Assembly: GCA_029931535.1 (NCBI GenBank)
Contig: JAQPZY010001448.1
Location: 1,550,001 to 1,614,000, forward strand
Reading direction: 5' to 3'
DNA length: 64,000 bases
Source of the DNA: Margaritifera margaritifera
Taxonomy: Eukaryota; Mollusca; Bivalvia; Unionida; Margaritiferidae
Within the stretch, counting starts at the first letter, position 1; every line of letters starts with the position of its first letter. The notes under the pieces are model-generated. The model did not search any database. It worked only from the letters and a program-made list of their open reading frames with translations, and was not told the origin of the DNA. Shown piece by piece: positions 20,294 through 33,549 of this stretch. The position numbers and the translations under genes are program-made.

Positions 20294-21093
20294 GAACAGC
20301 CTTTGGTTGATGCGGTTGATGAGGGGCACTTGCAACACCTTCCCCTTAGCAAGCAGTGTCGATAGCGATACATATAGCCAAGTAATACAAAATTTGGCTT
20401 TACATCAACAGACAGACATAAAACGTACAATAGGCGTTTATATTAATATATATTTCAGCATTTCCCATGAAATGCGGAGAAAAATACGAGCGAAGGTAGG
20501 AACGGGGCAAGCAGTGAAGTCGATATAATAAACAGATCATACTAAAATTACTTCCACCGCTGAAGAGTAGCGGGTGATTGATGGGCACCACTTGAAAAAG
20601 TTAGGCAAGACAAGGAAGTGTCAATATCAATAACTATGGGCGATTCAGGTAGCATGAAGAGTTCTTTGAGCAAGAAAACTTGAGCAAATAACATAATGAT
20701 TTCGCATTCTGGATTGAATGAAACAGTTATAAAGATATTTTGTTCCCTTTTTATATGAGATTATAATCAAGACATCCGTAAACCAATGTTTTTTTTAGAT
20801 CTTGGCAGAAGATTGATAAAAGGAATAGTTAACTGAAAGGAATCATTAACATAAGCCATGACTACAATATTGTACATTTTCAAAGATTCATCTGCAATTG
20901 TGTCCCAATAGGTTTGTTTTAGTCATATTTTTCCTAGAGTCCTGCTGTTCTACTTACCGAAATGATATTTCAATCAGATCACAATTTTACAAGTATTGCA
21001 CTTCACCTCGTGGTATACAAGATAAAACCTACTTTAGAAAGATAAGATAAACTTAAATAATTTCATAGGTATTTTCCTTCCCACAAAGAATTC
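20294..21093. other. unassigned sequence
   Basis: No feature recognised; the short overlapping frames at 20,188-20,591 on both strands have no known motif. Confidence 0.55.
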
Positions 21094-21557
<464 letters not shown>

Positions 21558-21559
21558 TA

Positions 21560-21776
21560 CCGTATTTTACTCGCGTATAAGCCAATACCAACTGCAAACT
21601 GCATAGACCCAGATCTGCCGTCGCATAAGGCGCCGGCAGATCTGGGTCTATGCCGTTTGTAAGGACTAATCAGTAGAGCAAACAGCATAGACCATGATCT
21701 GCCGGCGCATTATGCGACGGCAGATCAGGGTCAATGTTGTTTGCATTTGGATTCGAATTATACGTGAGTATAGACG
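21560..21776 (+). mobile_element. double-hairpin foldback element, copy 2
   Basis: A 217-bp copy in the same orientation as copy 1. Left end CCGTATTTTACTCGCGTATA; right end TATACGTGAGTATAGACG; TA on both sides (21,558-21,559, 21,777-21,778). One G appears to be missing from the right terminus relative to copy 3. Hairpin 1 contains CATAGACCCAGATCTGCCG and hairpin 2 CATAGACCATGATCTGCCGG. Confidence 0.9.
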
Positions 21777-21779
21777 TAT

Positions 21780-22870
21780 AATCTTTGAAGACTTTGAGTT
21801 CAGCTTTAATTGAAAATTATGTAGTTGTGGCACATCAAAACAAAACAATTCTTAGATGGCTCTTTCATAAAGTTATACAGCCAGTTGTCGATTGAAAGTG
21901 TCATCATTGGCATTATAGATCGTGGCTTTCATTTTTTAAACAAAATCCGATTCGAAGACATCATCGGTAGCCATATTTAAAGTCAAACAAACGGTTCACA
22001 ACATTAGTTTATTTTGTAACTGGTTTGTTCTTGTCAGGTGGCAAAAACTTGTGTCTTGATACATCTGAAGAAGCAATTGAGTCTGATAAAACAATAAAGC
22101 GAAACCGGTCACAGATGTTACGTTTTTATGTTGCTTATTTTAAATAATTATCTTATATGCAATACAACACTATGGCATCATCCGATGATCCACATATTGA
22201 TAAAAATGGCGTCATTAAAGTCATCTTTAGCAAGAATGGCGGAGAAACAAATGAAGAATGAACCTCATGCAAGATTTCTTGAAAACTGCATTGAAGATCA
22301 ACTTATACCAAAGGGACCGCGTTTAAAACTTGAAAAAAAAAAAAAACTCATCGGGAACAACAAGCAACACAAGAATTTCAGCGGTCAATTGATACATCTG
22401 AGAAATACAACTATCACAGAAACTTAAAATTACAAATGGCAAGTATATCTTTTAGTACGGTGCACAATTTTAAAACAATCGAAGGCAAGTTAGTTCCTTC
22501 TTCAATATTTTTATCTTTGGATACTAATTTGCACACTTGCCCGCTGCTTAATTCGTTATAGGAAGAAGATTCCAGTCAATAGGCCTGAAAACGTACAAAC
22601 GGCAAACGTATCTTTTAGTACTGGTCACTATCTTTAAAAGAATCAAAGGTAACATAGTTCCTTTTTCAAGGTTTCTTATCGTCTGGAGTCACACATTTGA
22701 AATCTCTCATGCGGTTGTTGCAAAGAGTAAAATCTCAGCTCTTAACACAATATTTCCTGGTATTTTGTCAATTAATGTATTCAATATACAAATATACACG
22801 ACTTACGAATGGAGCGTAATGTAAATGTGTAAAGAACTGTATGAATCAAAATATATACCAATTCCACGAG
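21780..22870 (+). repeat. dispersed repeat related to 11,860-13,390, with a possible retroelement fragment
   Basis: Collinear with 11.9-13.4 kb (see that entry). At 22,218-22,330 a plus-strand frame reads MAEKQMKNEPHARF, LENCIEDQLIPKG and PRLKLEKK. The pattern H-x-x-F-L-x-x-C-x(5)-L-I-P-K-G resembles the N-terminal region of Penelope-like elements, but the frame is short and ends in low-complexity lysines. CTGAAGAAGC...GCGAAACCGG at 22,067-22,111 also recalls the CTGA...GAAAC stem-loops near ends of such elements. Both are weak. Confidence 0.42.
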
Positions 22871-23157
22871 TTTATAAAAGGATTAAATGACCAGGGTTGG
22901 GTATTTATTGATGTGTGAATTTGAACTAATCACCCACGAAGTAAATAAAATCTAAAGGACTTTACTTTAATTTTGTGAGGGATTAGGTAAAATTTACACA
23001 TCGGTAAATACCCAAACATGATCATTAAATCCGTATATATCCAATTTTCCTCCTTTCTTTTGTCAACAAAACATTTGATATTAGGTAGCACGCGTCTTTC
23101 TTTCATTAGCCTCTTCACATTGCACCAGAATACCTAACCCCATATTCGCTAGCCAAG
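22871..23157. other. unassigned sequence with a small inverted repeat
   Basis: GGGTATTTATTGATGTGTG (about 22,899) has a near complement at about 22,999-23,014 (CACATCGGTAAATACCC). No gene recognised. Confidence 0.5.
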
Positions 23158-23773
23158 GGTCATGGACTCTTATATAGTATTATAGAGATACGGAAGAGTG
23201 TCAGAGTGGGTCATGGACTCTTATATAGTATTATAGAGATACGGAAGAGTGTCAGAGTGGGTCATGGACTCTTATATAGTATTATAGAGATACGGAAGAG
23301 TGTCAGAGTGGGTCATGGACTCTTATATAGTATTATAGAGATACGGAAGAGTGTCAGAGTGGGTCATGGACTCTTATATAGTATTATAGAGATACGGAAG
23401 AGTGTCAGAGTGGGTCATGGACTCTTATATAGTATTATAGAGATACGGAAGAGTGTCAGAGTGGGTCATGGACTCTTATATAGTATTATAGAGATACGGA
23501 AGAGTGTCAGAGTGGGTCATGGACTCTTATATAGTATTATAGAGATACGGAAGAGTGTCAGAGTGGGTCATGGACTCTTATATAGTATTATAGAGATACG
23601 GAAGAGTGTCAGAGTGGGTCATGGACTCTTATATAGTATTATAGAGATACGGAAGAGTGTCAGAGTGGGTCATGGACTCTTATATAGTATTATAGAGATA
23701 CGGAAGAGTGTCAGAGTGGGTCATGGACTCTTATATAGTAGTATAGATAGAGTAGATTGTCAGAGTGGGTCAT
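23158..23773. repeat. minisatellite, 51-bp unit, about 12 near-identical copies
   Basis: Unit starts GGGTCATGGACTCTTATATA and ends CGGAAGAGTGTCAGAGT. Eleven units look identical and only the last is diverged. As 51 is a multiple of three, a 189-residue frame of 17-residue repeats stays open; it has no start outside the array and no codon-level constraint, so I do not call it a gene. Uniformity points to very recent amplification. Confidence 0.98.
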
Positions 23774-25589
23774 AGCAGCGATCTGAGGAACTTTTGTCAC
23801 TCAGTATGATTTTTTTTTTTTTTTATCGGGCTGATACATTTCTTTTTATCAACATTAAGCTTGCGTCCGGCTCCTGTTTTTTTTTTATCATTCGTTGTTC
23901 TTGCTTTCTACGCATTTCGATCTTTCAAAACAAAAATCGTGTCCATATTCAGTAAGATCCCCTGCTCTTACGTCATATGACCATGACCTTAAATAACAGC
24001 TGGTGAAACATATTGCGGAAGGAAAAATGCAAAATTTATGAATGTTGAGTGGCTCGTAAAGCCTGCAATATGCTTTGTTTGGCTACAGATGTGAGTGATG
24101 GAGTGCAGGAAGGACCGTGCGATTACATCATTTGAACTTATAATCGAGATTTTATTTGGGGTTGCACATTTTAATCTGAAGTCACGGGGGTAATGGAGTT
24201 GGGGGGCGGGGCGTTATTTTGTTATTTTTATGGTGTAAGGAGTTGGTATAAACCCTTCTTAATAAGATCCTCATTAATATTCATGTATTACGAAAACGAG
24301 GCTAAGCTTGGCACTTCAGCAAACAAGCCATAAAACAACACACAACGGCTCTCACTACAATGTAATTAAAATCAGACTGTCGACATTCCCCCACTCACAC
24401 TAACATGAAAAATTGAGAAGAACAAAGAAAACAATGTACATAGTGGTGAAGTAGCTTATATAACGTCCATTAAACCGATTTTCCTCATATAAACATTTAA
24501 TTTATATGCCTATTTTTCCTCTTTCTCAAATTATGTATCATGTGTTCTTATCTGTGAATATACTGTATATGCAGTATCTGTTCATGACATAGGTATTATT
24601 CATACTCTGTTAATCTTTAACTGCCTGTTTCCTTAATTTTTCTTTTGAGTTCATACAGATGAACGTGTGCTAAATATGTTACATTTAGTGCTATGATGAC
24701 AGCGATGATGAAAATGATGGTGGTGAGTATTATTATTATTATTAGGTAACCTCGTACGGTATTGGCACCAACGTCAATAAATACCCATTGCGAAAGGGTA
24801 CACACTGATCAAAATAAATTCATAGACATTACTTTAATTTTTCACTTCTTACCGTAATTGTGGTATTCGAGATGATATACTGAAGGTAGATAGGGGCGTG
24901 AATTATGAACTTCACCATGATGAGAATATAAGCAAGTTAGTATTAGAAACCCAGATTGGCTATTCTTGGACTAATTGTTCCTTGTTTTATGAAAAATACC
25001 ACAAATAAAGTTTGATTTTGAAATTTATAAAGAAAATGGTTGCTTGAACAACCAACGAAAATGTCGTTCCTTATCTTGAAGAGCGGTCCCTCATCATGAC
25101 ATGTAGCAACAATCCATCGATTTTGTTGCTCCTTCTTCAAATATGGAATATATTGGAAGCTTAAAGTCTTTATGGATTGTAGCATTTCCATTACAGAACG
25201 GAACATAAGAATATTCGTCACGGTTTTGATCCTTGATGTGTTCAGTGGTAGACATCGATGATGCAATTGTTAATGCAAGCGCCTAGCTTAGCCTCGTTTT
25301 CGACTGAATGGCCTAGGGTCAAATGAATACATGAATACATTCTAAGAAGGGTCTATAGACAAAGCTTCACCTAAATGCACTGGAAACTGATTGAGAACCG
25401 AAAGTAGTCTCCAGAATTTACCGATGTATACAAAATTCCAGATCGGTATCACGTGACCGTATGCGTCCAATCACATTGCAGAAAACTCAGTCATTTTATG
25501 ACAATTTTATCTTTATTTATGAAGAGCACGCAAGGGGAGGTAATAAATCAGGGGAAATAACAACCCTTATTGAACAGGGCTATAGTTAT
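23774..25589. other. unassigned AT-rich sequence
   Basis: No gene recognised over 1.8 kb. It contains short T runs (about 23,811-23,825, 23,877-23,887) and a G-rich patch GGGGGGCGGGGCG near 24,200. Short frames such as 24,943-25,266 on the minus strand show no motif. Confidence 0.55.
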
Positions 25590-27060
25590 ATGTAACTTGC
25601 ACTGATATACACTCGATCTCTACACTATCATGTAAAGTGAGTCGCGTAAATTCAATTCCATTCATGCGAACTCTTAAATTTGCCTTTTCTCAAGAGGGTC
25701 GTTAGCATATATACATTCCGATGTATTTTTTTTTTTTTCATATACCTTCCACATTGTTTCAGGTATGATAGTTCGTCATAGGTGTCCAGTAATGGTTCTA
25801 GTGCTACCTCTCACAAAGTTTTGCTGACACTTCATATTGCTGGTAGTCTTACAGGAAAATCGTTTCATCAAGTATCCATATCGCTGATCAATTATGACAT
25901 GATACAGATCGCGATTCGCTTTTTTTGTATGACACAGCATGTAATTCACACTAAGGCGTTATTTGATCTTTTCTTTGTGCAATTCCATTCCAAAATGAGA
26001 AAGGTAAACCAAAACGGAGGAGACTCACGACAAGTACTCGACATGATAAAAAATGTGACAGAATGGGGACTTGATTTATATACAGAGACAAATCCTTACT
26101 AACAACCAACCTAGACTGTATTGTCCCTATTTAACTGACTTTAAACTTCCTGGGTAGAATTTCAAGCTTAACAATAAAATTTTCCAGTCATCTTGACAGA
26201 TTAATGTGGGGGAAATTCCGCCGAAAGCAATCAAATTACTTAAAACAAGATTGTTACCAACAAGTGTTGATGCAGGTAAACATGCGGCTAAGGATGGCAA
26301 TATGTTAATTGAATTTGTTTGAAGATGGAAGTATATACAGAAAATGTGTTTAGATGACATATTTGTATACTCAAGAGGAGAATAGAAAACGTTTAACATT
26401 GGCGGAAGTGTGCACTTCTAGAATATCTCTGATTCAGAAACTCACTGTAAATGTCTAGAGATTACCGTGAATGCATTCAGTATTGTACAGAGTAGGACAG
26501 AAGATCCAATAAGCATTATCATGTCCAATAAGAATTATCATGTCCAAGAAGCATTATCATGTCCAATAAGCATCATCATGTATAACCGAATCGAATCTAG
26601 TTCAGATGATTAATAGTAAAATACATTTAGATTTTTAACGTAAATATGATAATTACTGGTTCTTGCAACTCATGCTTTTCTTTTTGCAAAAAAAAAAAAA
26701 AATCTCCTTACGAGTGACTGTGAAATTATTCCACAAGCAGAATAGCATATCTAAATATTATTCAGCATCACGTCATCCAAAAAATGCGTCACTTACAACA
26801 AGAGAGGGTCTATGGAAACATGACCGTTAACAGCAAGGCAAATAAGTGTTTGTCCAGGGTCAGTTACAACAAAAGATGGACCTATATGGAAAGTTGACCC
26901 ATTACCAGTTAGGGCAATACTTGTTTGTCCAGACCACTTCCGCGTGTATCTTTTCGAAAGTGTCAAATAAAAAAAAAATGTGCCTCGCCAAATTTTTAAA
27001 CACTTACGGTCAAATCAGGTTAGACCTACAAAACACCCTTTGTCTCTTGATAAGTTAGGA
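25590..27060 (+). repeat. long dispersed repeat, copy alpha (5' part)
   Basis: Parallels 36,990-38,395. Shared blocks: TTTAAACTTCCTGGGTAGAA, GATCAAATTAC-like, TGTTGATGCAG, then GTGCCTCGCC. At 25,942 it has an uninterrupted CATGTAATTCACAC where copy beta carries a foldback insertion. The 106-residue frame at 25,782-26,102 lies inside the repeat, is not conserved in copy beta and is not called. Confidence 0.8.
26505..26582. repeat. short tandem repeat, 19-bp unit, 4 copies
   Basis: Unit CATGTCCAATAAGCATTAT with small changes. The same site in copy beta (about 38,010-38,030) has one AAGCATTATCATGTA. Confidence 0.88.
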
Positions 27061-27120
27061 AAAATCACTGATCTACCCTCTACGTTGATACTTATACGTG
27101 CATCGATGGTTGGCTTTGTA

Positions 27121-27363
27121 GGAAGGTAGGTAGGTGGTTATGTGGATAGATAGGTAGGTAGGTAGGTGGTTATGTGGATAGATAGGTAGGTAGGTAGGTG
27201 GTTATGTGGATAGATAGGTAGGTAGGTAGGTGGTTATGTGGATAGATAGGAAGGTAGGTAGGTGGTTATGTGGATAGATAGGTAGGTAGGTAGGTGGTTA
27301 TGTGGATAGATAGGTAGGTAGGTAGGTGGTTATGTGGATAGATAGGTAGGTAGGTAGGTAGGT
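27121..27363. repeat. minisatellite, 32-bp unit, about 7.5 copies
   Basis: Unit is GGTA repeats followed by GGTGGTTATGTGGATAGATA. It truncates the similarity between copies alpha and beta. Confidence 0.95.
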
Positions 27364-29015
27364 CTATTTTCCCCTTGTGCTTTCAAGACTCGCTGGCTTC
27401 TACCGTCAGAATCGTGTACCTCAACTTCCAGACACCTGTCCCTTGAACAATTGTTTATACGAGAGAATTTCGTCTTATTCTGCTCGGAGTCAAGATTTTT
27501 CCAGCCTTTCGCAGGAAACTTGGACTGATTAAATTTTGCGATGTGGAATATTTAAAACATGAAATTTTCGTCTGGGAACACCCCTCTTATTTAGCGTAGC
27601 CAATCAGGATTAAATATATCTACCACCTTTTATAAATACACGCCCAACGTGGTTAGCGTAACCCTCTAATTTCGTGCTCTAGTTAAATAACTGATTCTGG
27701 AAAATTTCAAAAGATAAAACAACTTCAACTGGCTTTACAAATAGTCTCTGCATCCTCTCAACTTTGACATTTTCGATACCTAGACCCAAATTAACCTTAT
27801 GTCCGACCGTTATACAATGAAGGCTTAATTAAGAATCAATCTCGCCCCAACAGGGATATTAAAACCATCGCAGTCTAGTGATTTAATACGGTACCTTTCG
27901 TCATAAATCCAATTAATTGTTATCTGTCAACTAATGTGCTCTACCGAAATACATCGACAGAAATTTGCACCCTTACAAAGTCTCTATCCTGTTTGATTAT
28001 ATTTGTGTGATTCTATATAATTTTGTTTCATGTAACACCGTATTCTTAAATATAATGTGGAATCCAGGGACAAACACTTTCCTCTCTGTCTGGTATATAG
28101 GTGCAAATTTGTAATTATAGTTTCATGTATATACTTTGCTTTTATAAATAGTAATCCAATGGGTTTGTGCATTTAGCTAAGTATTAATTTCCGCTTACTT
28201 AGCGAGTTGGTTCCTTTGCACCTCAAGCCCTTTCCTTCGACATTGTTCCGTCCCTTATGGGTGGATAAGCGCATGGGCATGCAGATTAGAGCTCTGGTGC
28301 ATGGAAACTAACCAACGGGTGCCGTTATTCGCGGCGCGGGTGCTATTCCTGCTTGGAGCGAATTATAACTCTGCAAACTTTATGTCGAGAATATATGGAT
28401 GCAACTTATTAAAATGAAAACAAATTATTATTGGGACAATGGTATGTAACAAATCCAAATGGAAATGAATGTATGTGTTACATCTCCAGCAGTTATGATG
28501 GAAATTACATAAAATTACTATACATTTTAAAAAAATTGTTTATAACTGACAAATATCCATCCATTACCCTTGAATAAGTTAATTTCGTCTGTGAGTGCTA
28601 TTTCGTTGTTATAAAATTTTGAAAAAGTGAAGTATCACAAAATACATTTTAATGTTTTTCACAGTTATATAACTCAAAGCATAGCTACGATAGATTTGCA
28701 AGAATATGAAAATAAAGCTGGCCACTGGGCATTTAACTAATTTCCCTGATTTAGACAAATACATTTTTCATGTTGTTTACATATCAGTGATTTGATAACT
28801 TGTTGTAATAAGTAAATGATCACTTCATTTTAATACAAATTATTTCTAATAAAGTTTTATTTTTTAAACATAACGAACAATAAAGAATATAGCCATGAAA
28901 TAATTAAAATATACTTTATTGTCAAATCCATTTGTAAGAACCCTTTCCTATTAAACCAAACGTCACTTGAAAGCAATAAAACAAAATTCATGCCTCTCTC
29001 CAAAGTACAGTATTA
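27364..29015. other. unassigned AT-rich sequence
   Basis: No coding, RNA or repeat recognised over 1.65 kb. This and 46.6-48.0 kb are among the longest stretches without visible repeats. Confidence 0.55.
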
Positions 29016-29039
29016 TATAATATATATAGCAGTATCGTG

Positions 29040-29109
<70 letters not shown>

Positions 29110-29116
29110 ATATATG
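29016..29116. repeat. (AT)n microsatellite
   Basis: Mostly uninterrupted AT from about 29,040 to 29,106, with shorter runs on either side. Confidence 0.97.
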
Positions 29117-29157
29117 ATTGCTAGTCTTATAATTATTTTCTGCTTACATCAAATTAA

Positions 29158-30455
29158 ACAAGAGTCCCTTGAAGGGACTGACGCTGTACTGGGCCGAAAG
29201 AAACCATCTCTGATATTCTTCAGCGATAACACAATTTTCAAATTAGCTGCTGTGGAGGACATACTGGATGTCAAATTGGCGCCATTTTCATTTAGGACAA
29301 AGTAGACATCATTAGAAGTATTTTTTTCAAAACCCCATGTCATAATGATCATCCTTTCTGGGGGAGCAGTGACAACAAGATTTTCACGAGAGCTATCATG
29401 GCAGCCATACTGGAGGAACGTCTGGCACCATTTTCATTTAGGACCAACCAGGTATCATAAGAAGTCTATTGGTGAAAACCCCATATTGATATATCCATCC
29501 ATTTGGGATGAGTAGAGATAACAATATTTTAAACATAGGCACCATGTTGACCATATTGAGGGTTAGTCATTTTCATTTAGGACCAAGTATACACCATAAG
29601 AACTCTTCTGATGAAAACCCCATGTCAAAATGACTTTCCATTTAAAAGGAGTAGTGAAAACAAGATTTTCAAGATGGCCACATGTTTGACGTCAGATCAG
29701 CACATTTTAATTTAGGATCAACAAAACATTATAAGAAGTCTTTTATTGAAAACCCCATGATGATATGATCATTCTTTCGGGAGATATAGTGATAACAAGA
29801 TTTTCAAGCTGGCCACTGTGGCGGTCATATTAGACTCCAGATCAGCACCATTTTCAATTAGGACCAACTAGACATCACAAGAAGCCTTCTGATCAAAACC
29901 CCATGTCAATATGACTTTTCGTTCAGGAGGAGTAGCGATAATAAGATTTTCAATATGGTCATTGTGGCGGCCATAATGGACGTCAGATCAGGACCATTTT
30001 CATTTAGGACTAACTAGACATCATAAGAAGTCTTTTAGTCACAACCCATGTTGATATGACCATCGATTCAGGAGGACTAGCGATAACAATAGTTTCAAGA
30101 TGGCTGCCGTGGCGGCTATATTGGACGTCATATTTACACCATTTTCATTTAGGACCAACTAGACGTCATAAGAAGTCTTTTAGTGAAAACCCCATATGTA
30201 TATGACCATCCATCCAGGACTGTCGATAACAAGATTTTCAAGATGGCGGCTGTGGCGGCCATATTGGATGTGCTAGCAGCACCATTTTCATTTAGGACCA
30301 ACTAGACCATGGAATGAATGTGTGTGTAAAGTTTTATAGCAATCCTGCAAGTATTTTAGGAGGAGTGGCGAAAACAAATTTGTGCTAACAGACGGACGGA
30401 CGACGGACGACAGACCATCCCATAAGCTCTTGTGGTCTATGACCAGTAGAGCTAA
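29158..30455 (+). mobile_element. AACAAGAG composite element, copy D (full length)
   Basis: Starts AACAAGAGTCCCTTGAAGGG, ACTGACGCTGTACTGGGC. About eight cores, then GACCATGGAATGAATGTGTG, GCAATCCTGCAAGTATTTTA, ACGGACGGACGACGGACGAC and finally CTATGACCAGTAGAGCTAAA. The 5' GCTSTACTGG and 3' CCAGTAGAGC form a subterminal inverted pair. This is the best copy for building a consensus. Confidence 0.9.
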
Positions 30456-31079
30456 AATAAACTTCCGCCAGTTTTCTCTGGAATTTTAGACTCAAATGTA
30501 AGTATTTTTATAAGTTACTATATGTGGCTATGCAATGTCATTCGTCTTTTAAAAATAAGAATATTTAGCACAATAGTGACAGTTTCTGCTTTCTTCTTTG
30601 TTTCTTACATATCAAGTTCGAACACGCTGTAGAAGTAATTATGGGTGGTCTCTCAAAAGAGATGTGAGGGAATTCATTGTAACTGAAAGATAAAAGATTA
30701 TTCCATTTCCACGTAATAAACACATTACTTTCTATCAATTTTATTTTTAAAAATGTTTGAATCACCCACCCAGATCTATAATGAATATTCTTTGAATCTG
30801 GTTTAAACATCATTGTTTATATAAAATAAATGTGACATTATTTCTAATCAGTTTATTTTATTGTGCTTAACTATAATTAGTGTTTTAAGTTTATATTACC
30901 TTACTTTCTTGGATCTATAATCATAGAACTAGCTGACACACTCCCTATAAAACCAGGACACTTAGTTTCAAATTAATGAAATAATTAATTCTGGTGTAAG
31001 CAGCAGTTCATAACACCCCCACTCCTTTGGTCCAATATACACAGATGGGAGAGATAAACTCTCTGCTCAGATCTGATCA
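30456..31079. other. unassigned sequence
   Basis: Nothing recognised. Confidence 0.5.
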
Positions 31080-31452
31080 AACTCTGGTGGGTACTTTGTA
31101 GGACTGTACGAAGTGTAAGTCTGGTGTGTACTTTGTAGGACTGTACGAAGTGTAAGTCTGGTGGGTACTTTGAAGGACTGCACGAAGTGTAAGTCTGGTG
31201 GGTACTTTATAGGACTGTACGAAGTGTAAGTCTGGTGGGTACTTTGTAGGACTGTACGAAGTGTAAGTCTGGTGGGTACTTTGTAGGACTGTACGAAGTG
31301 TATGTCTGGTGGGTACTTTGTAGGACTGTACGAAGTGTAAGTCTGGTGGGTACTTTGGAGGACTGTTCGAAGTGTGTCTGGTGGGTACTTTGTAGGACTG
31401 TACGAAGTGTAAGTCTGGTGGGTACTTTGGAGGACTGTACAAAGTGTAAGCT
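31080..31452. repeat. minisatellite, 37-bp unit, about 10 copies
   Basis: Unit contains CTGGTGGGTACTTTGTAGGA and CTGTACGAAGTGTAAGT. Several overlapping minus-strand frames (84-136 residues) are by-products of the repeat. Confidence 0.96.
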
Positions 31453-33122
31453 CTTCGACACTGCTCTTTTTAGACAATCATCCTTAGGAGTTTTTTTGTA
31501 ACTTCTTTATTTAATATTATACGAATGGAACTTATAGAAAAAGTATTTGTATGAAAAGAGATAATACGAAGAAATATTTTGGAGATTTTTTTGTTCCCTA
31601 TTGTATCCCAATCAAGGACTTAAAGTCTAGCTAGATGGTTTAAAAAAAATACAAACAAACAAACAAATAAATAAATAAAACAACAACTGCTATAAAACTA
31701 ATCAGTGCCATGCAACTCTAGTGAATATAAGACGTACAATTTCAAACTAGAAAGTCTTTGTTCTCGTTATACAAATTTGCAAAAGTTCACACCGGTCATT
31801 CTAATGTTTACATAAGACTGAGTTAGTGTCCCGGATTAAAAATGAATTCATTACTGCAGACCAGTATATCGTAATGTAACATGTATGATCGCCAACCAGT
31901 CCATGTATCGTAGGAGATGAGAACGGAAAGGTGCCATTTAGACATATTTGTAAATACATATTTGTAAATATATGCGATGTATCAGCAGGCATTCGGAACA
32001 CCATCGTCTCTTTCCGATGCGAGTCGAATAACAATATCATCAAAAATACACATGATATCATACGTCACTGGATTATAGCGTGCATAAGAACAAACAAACA
32101 CACACACACACACACAAAGGAAAGAACAAACAAATACAGGATACAACTTGAGGTTTCTGCTTTTCTTAGGGCAAACATCTTCTGAACGTTCAGATGAAAT
32201 TAGAGATTGTATCTGTGACAGAAGTATAAAGTATTCCAGTAGAAAGAAAACGGAGCCAATGTACATATATTTAATTCTCTATTTATCCCTGAAGCCTTGT
32301 TCTTGTTATAATTCCTACATATTTCTATTGCTCACTTCACAAATATGTCTGGATTGTAACTTAAATAGACCGCTGATATGTGCTGTACTCCAAACCCTAT
32401 TTTAATGTTATATATTTGGATAAGAGCCCTAAAACACGATAATGATTCAAAAGTAACGAATGCACACTAATAGGAATAGTTTTCGTCTCTGACATAATTT
32501 ATATCTTTGAGGGTGTTAAATAGTGGTGTGTCAAGGTAATACTCAATCGAGGAACATGTAGTAAGTGTTGTTTACTCTGAAATCATATTCAAAGCAAATG
32601 GAGCATTTTTGGATACATTAGGCAAAGTTTAAAATGATTTATGGATATAATCGTGTAAATATTCATAATTCAAATTCAAAATATTTGCGTGGTGTGTAAC
32701 AGGCTCATTACTTAACCATGTTTCTAGAGACGATAATTCTAGGTAATACAAATATTAAAAGTTATCCAGCCTGTTCTAAGCTATAGTAATACTAGTATTG
32801 GAAGCATGCTAGGCTTGAATAATTAAAAAGATGTATTATAATTGATGTTAACAATTGATTTCTTTTCTAAAGTACGTCCAAGTGTATGTATGTATGTATG
32901 TATGTATGTATGTATGTATGTATGTATGTATGTATGTATGTATGTATGTATGTATGTATGTATGTATGTATGTATGTATGTATGTATGTATGTATGTATG
33001 CATGCATGCATGCATGCATGCATGCATGCATGCATGAATGTATGTATGTATGTATGTATGTATGTATGTATGTATGTATGTATGTATGTATGTATGTATG
33101 TATGTATGTATGTATGTATGTA

Positions 33123-33201
<79 letters not shown>

Positions 33202-33547
33202 TTGTGAAATAATTGAGCGTAATTGTACACAATATTTTTCAAATGCAACATTATAAGCAGCGTTGCAACTTACTTTTAGCATACTTTTACTTTTAGAGCG
33301 ATCTAATTGCATTATTATCCTCATTAACAAATCAATTGCATGATAAATGACTGCACTAATTGGATAGGATAGGTGCATAATTTGGCGTGAGAATGTATCC
33401 AGATGTGTTATTGGTACTAAATAATAACTGTTTTGCACGATACTAATATTGATCTATAGCTAAGAACATGAGAATACTACCGAGTAGACCGAATTTTATA
33501 TGAATATTGTTTTAGATCAACCACTTGTCTAGGGATACGACAACTAA
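31453..33547 (+). repeat. long dispersed repeat, copy gamma
   Basis: 31,453-31,760 matches 38,400-38,690 (CTAATCAGTGCCATGCAACT in both). 31,800-31,995 matches 38,705-38,880. 32,240-33,547 matches 15,590-16,737. This copy bridges the 5' part (alpha, beta) and the 3' part (delta, epsilon), which is how I infer one long ancestral unit. It carries a private compound microsatellite at 32,883-33,202. Confidence 0.8.
32883..33202. repeat. compound microsatellite (TATG)n(CATG)n(TATG)n(AT)n(GT)n
   Basis: About 117 bp of TATG, 37 bp of CATG, 90 bp of TATG, 50 bp of AT and 18 bp of GT. At the homologous position copy delta has only ACATATGTGAAATAATTGAG and copy epsilon ACATGTGAAATAATCGAG. All open frames here are artefacts. 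Confidence 0.99.
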
Positions 33548-33549
33548 AA

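Noticed and set aside
22067..22111. Active hammerhead ribozyme
   Set aside because: CTGAAGA replaces the invariant CTGATGA and the second stem is poor.
23206..23775. 189-residue open frame of 17-residue repeats
   Set aside because: It is the translation of a 51-bp minisatellite; no start signal, unique flank or domain supports a protein.
24170..24232. G-quadruplex or CpG-island promoter
   Set aside because: Only one short G-rich patch; no gene start, CpG cluster or downstream frame.
25782..26102. 106-residue frame with serine-rich start
   Set aside because: Lies in a dispersed repeat, and the homologous stretch in the second copy (37.1-37.6 kb) does not keep the frame.
31067..31477. 136-residue minus-strand frame and its shadows
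   Set aside because: By-product of a 37-bp array, open in several frames at once.
32848..33438. 196-residue and other frames in TATG/AT repeats
   Set aside because: Pure microsatellite translation.
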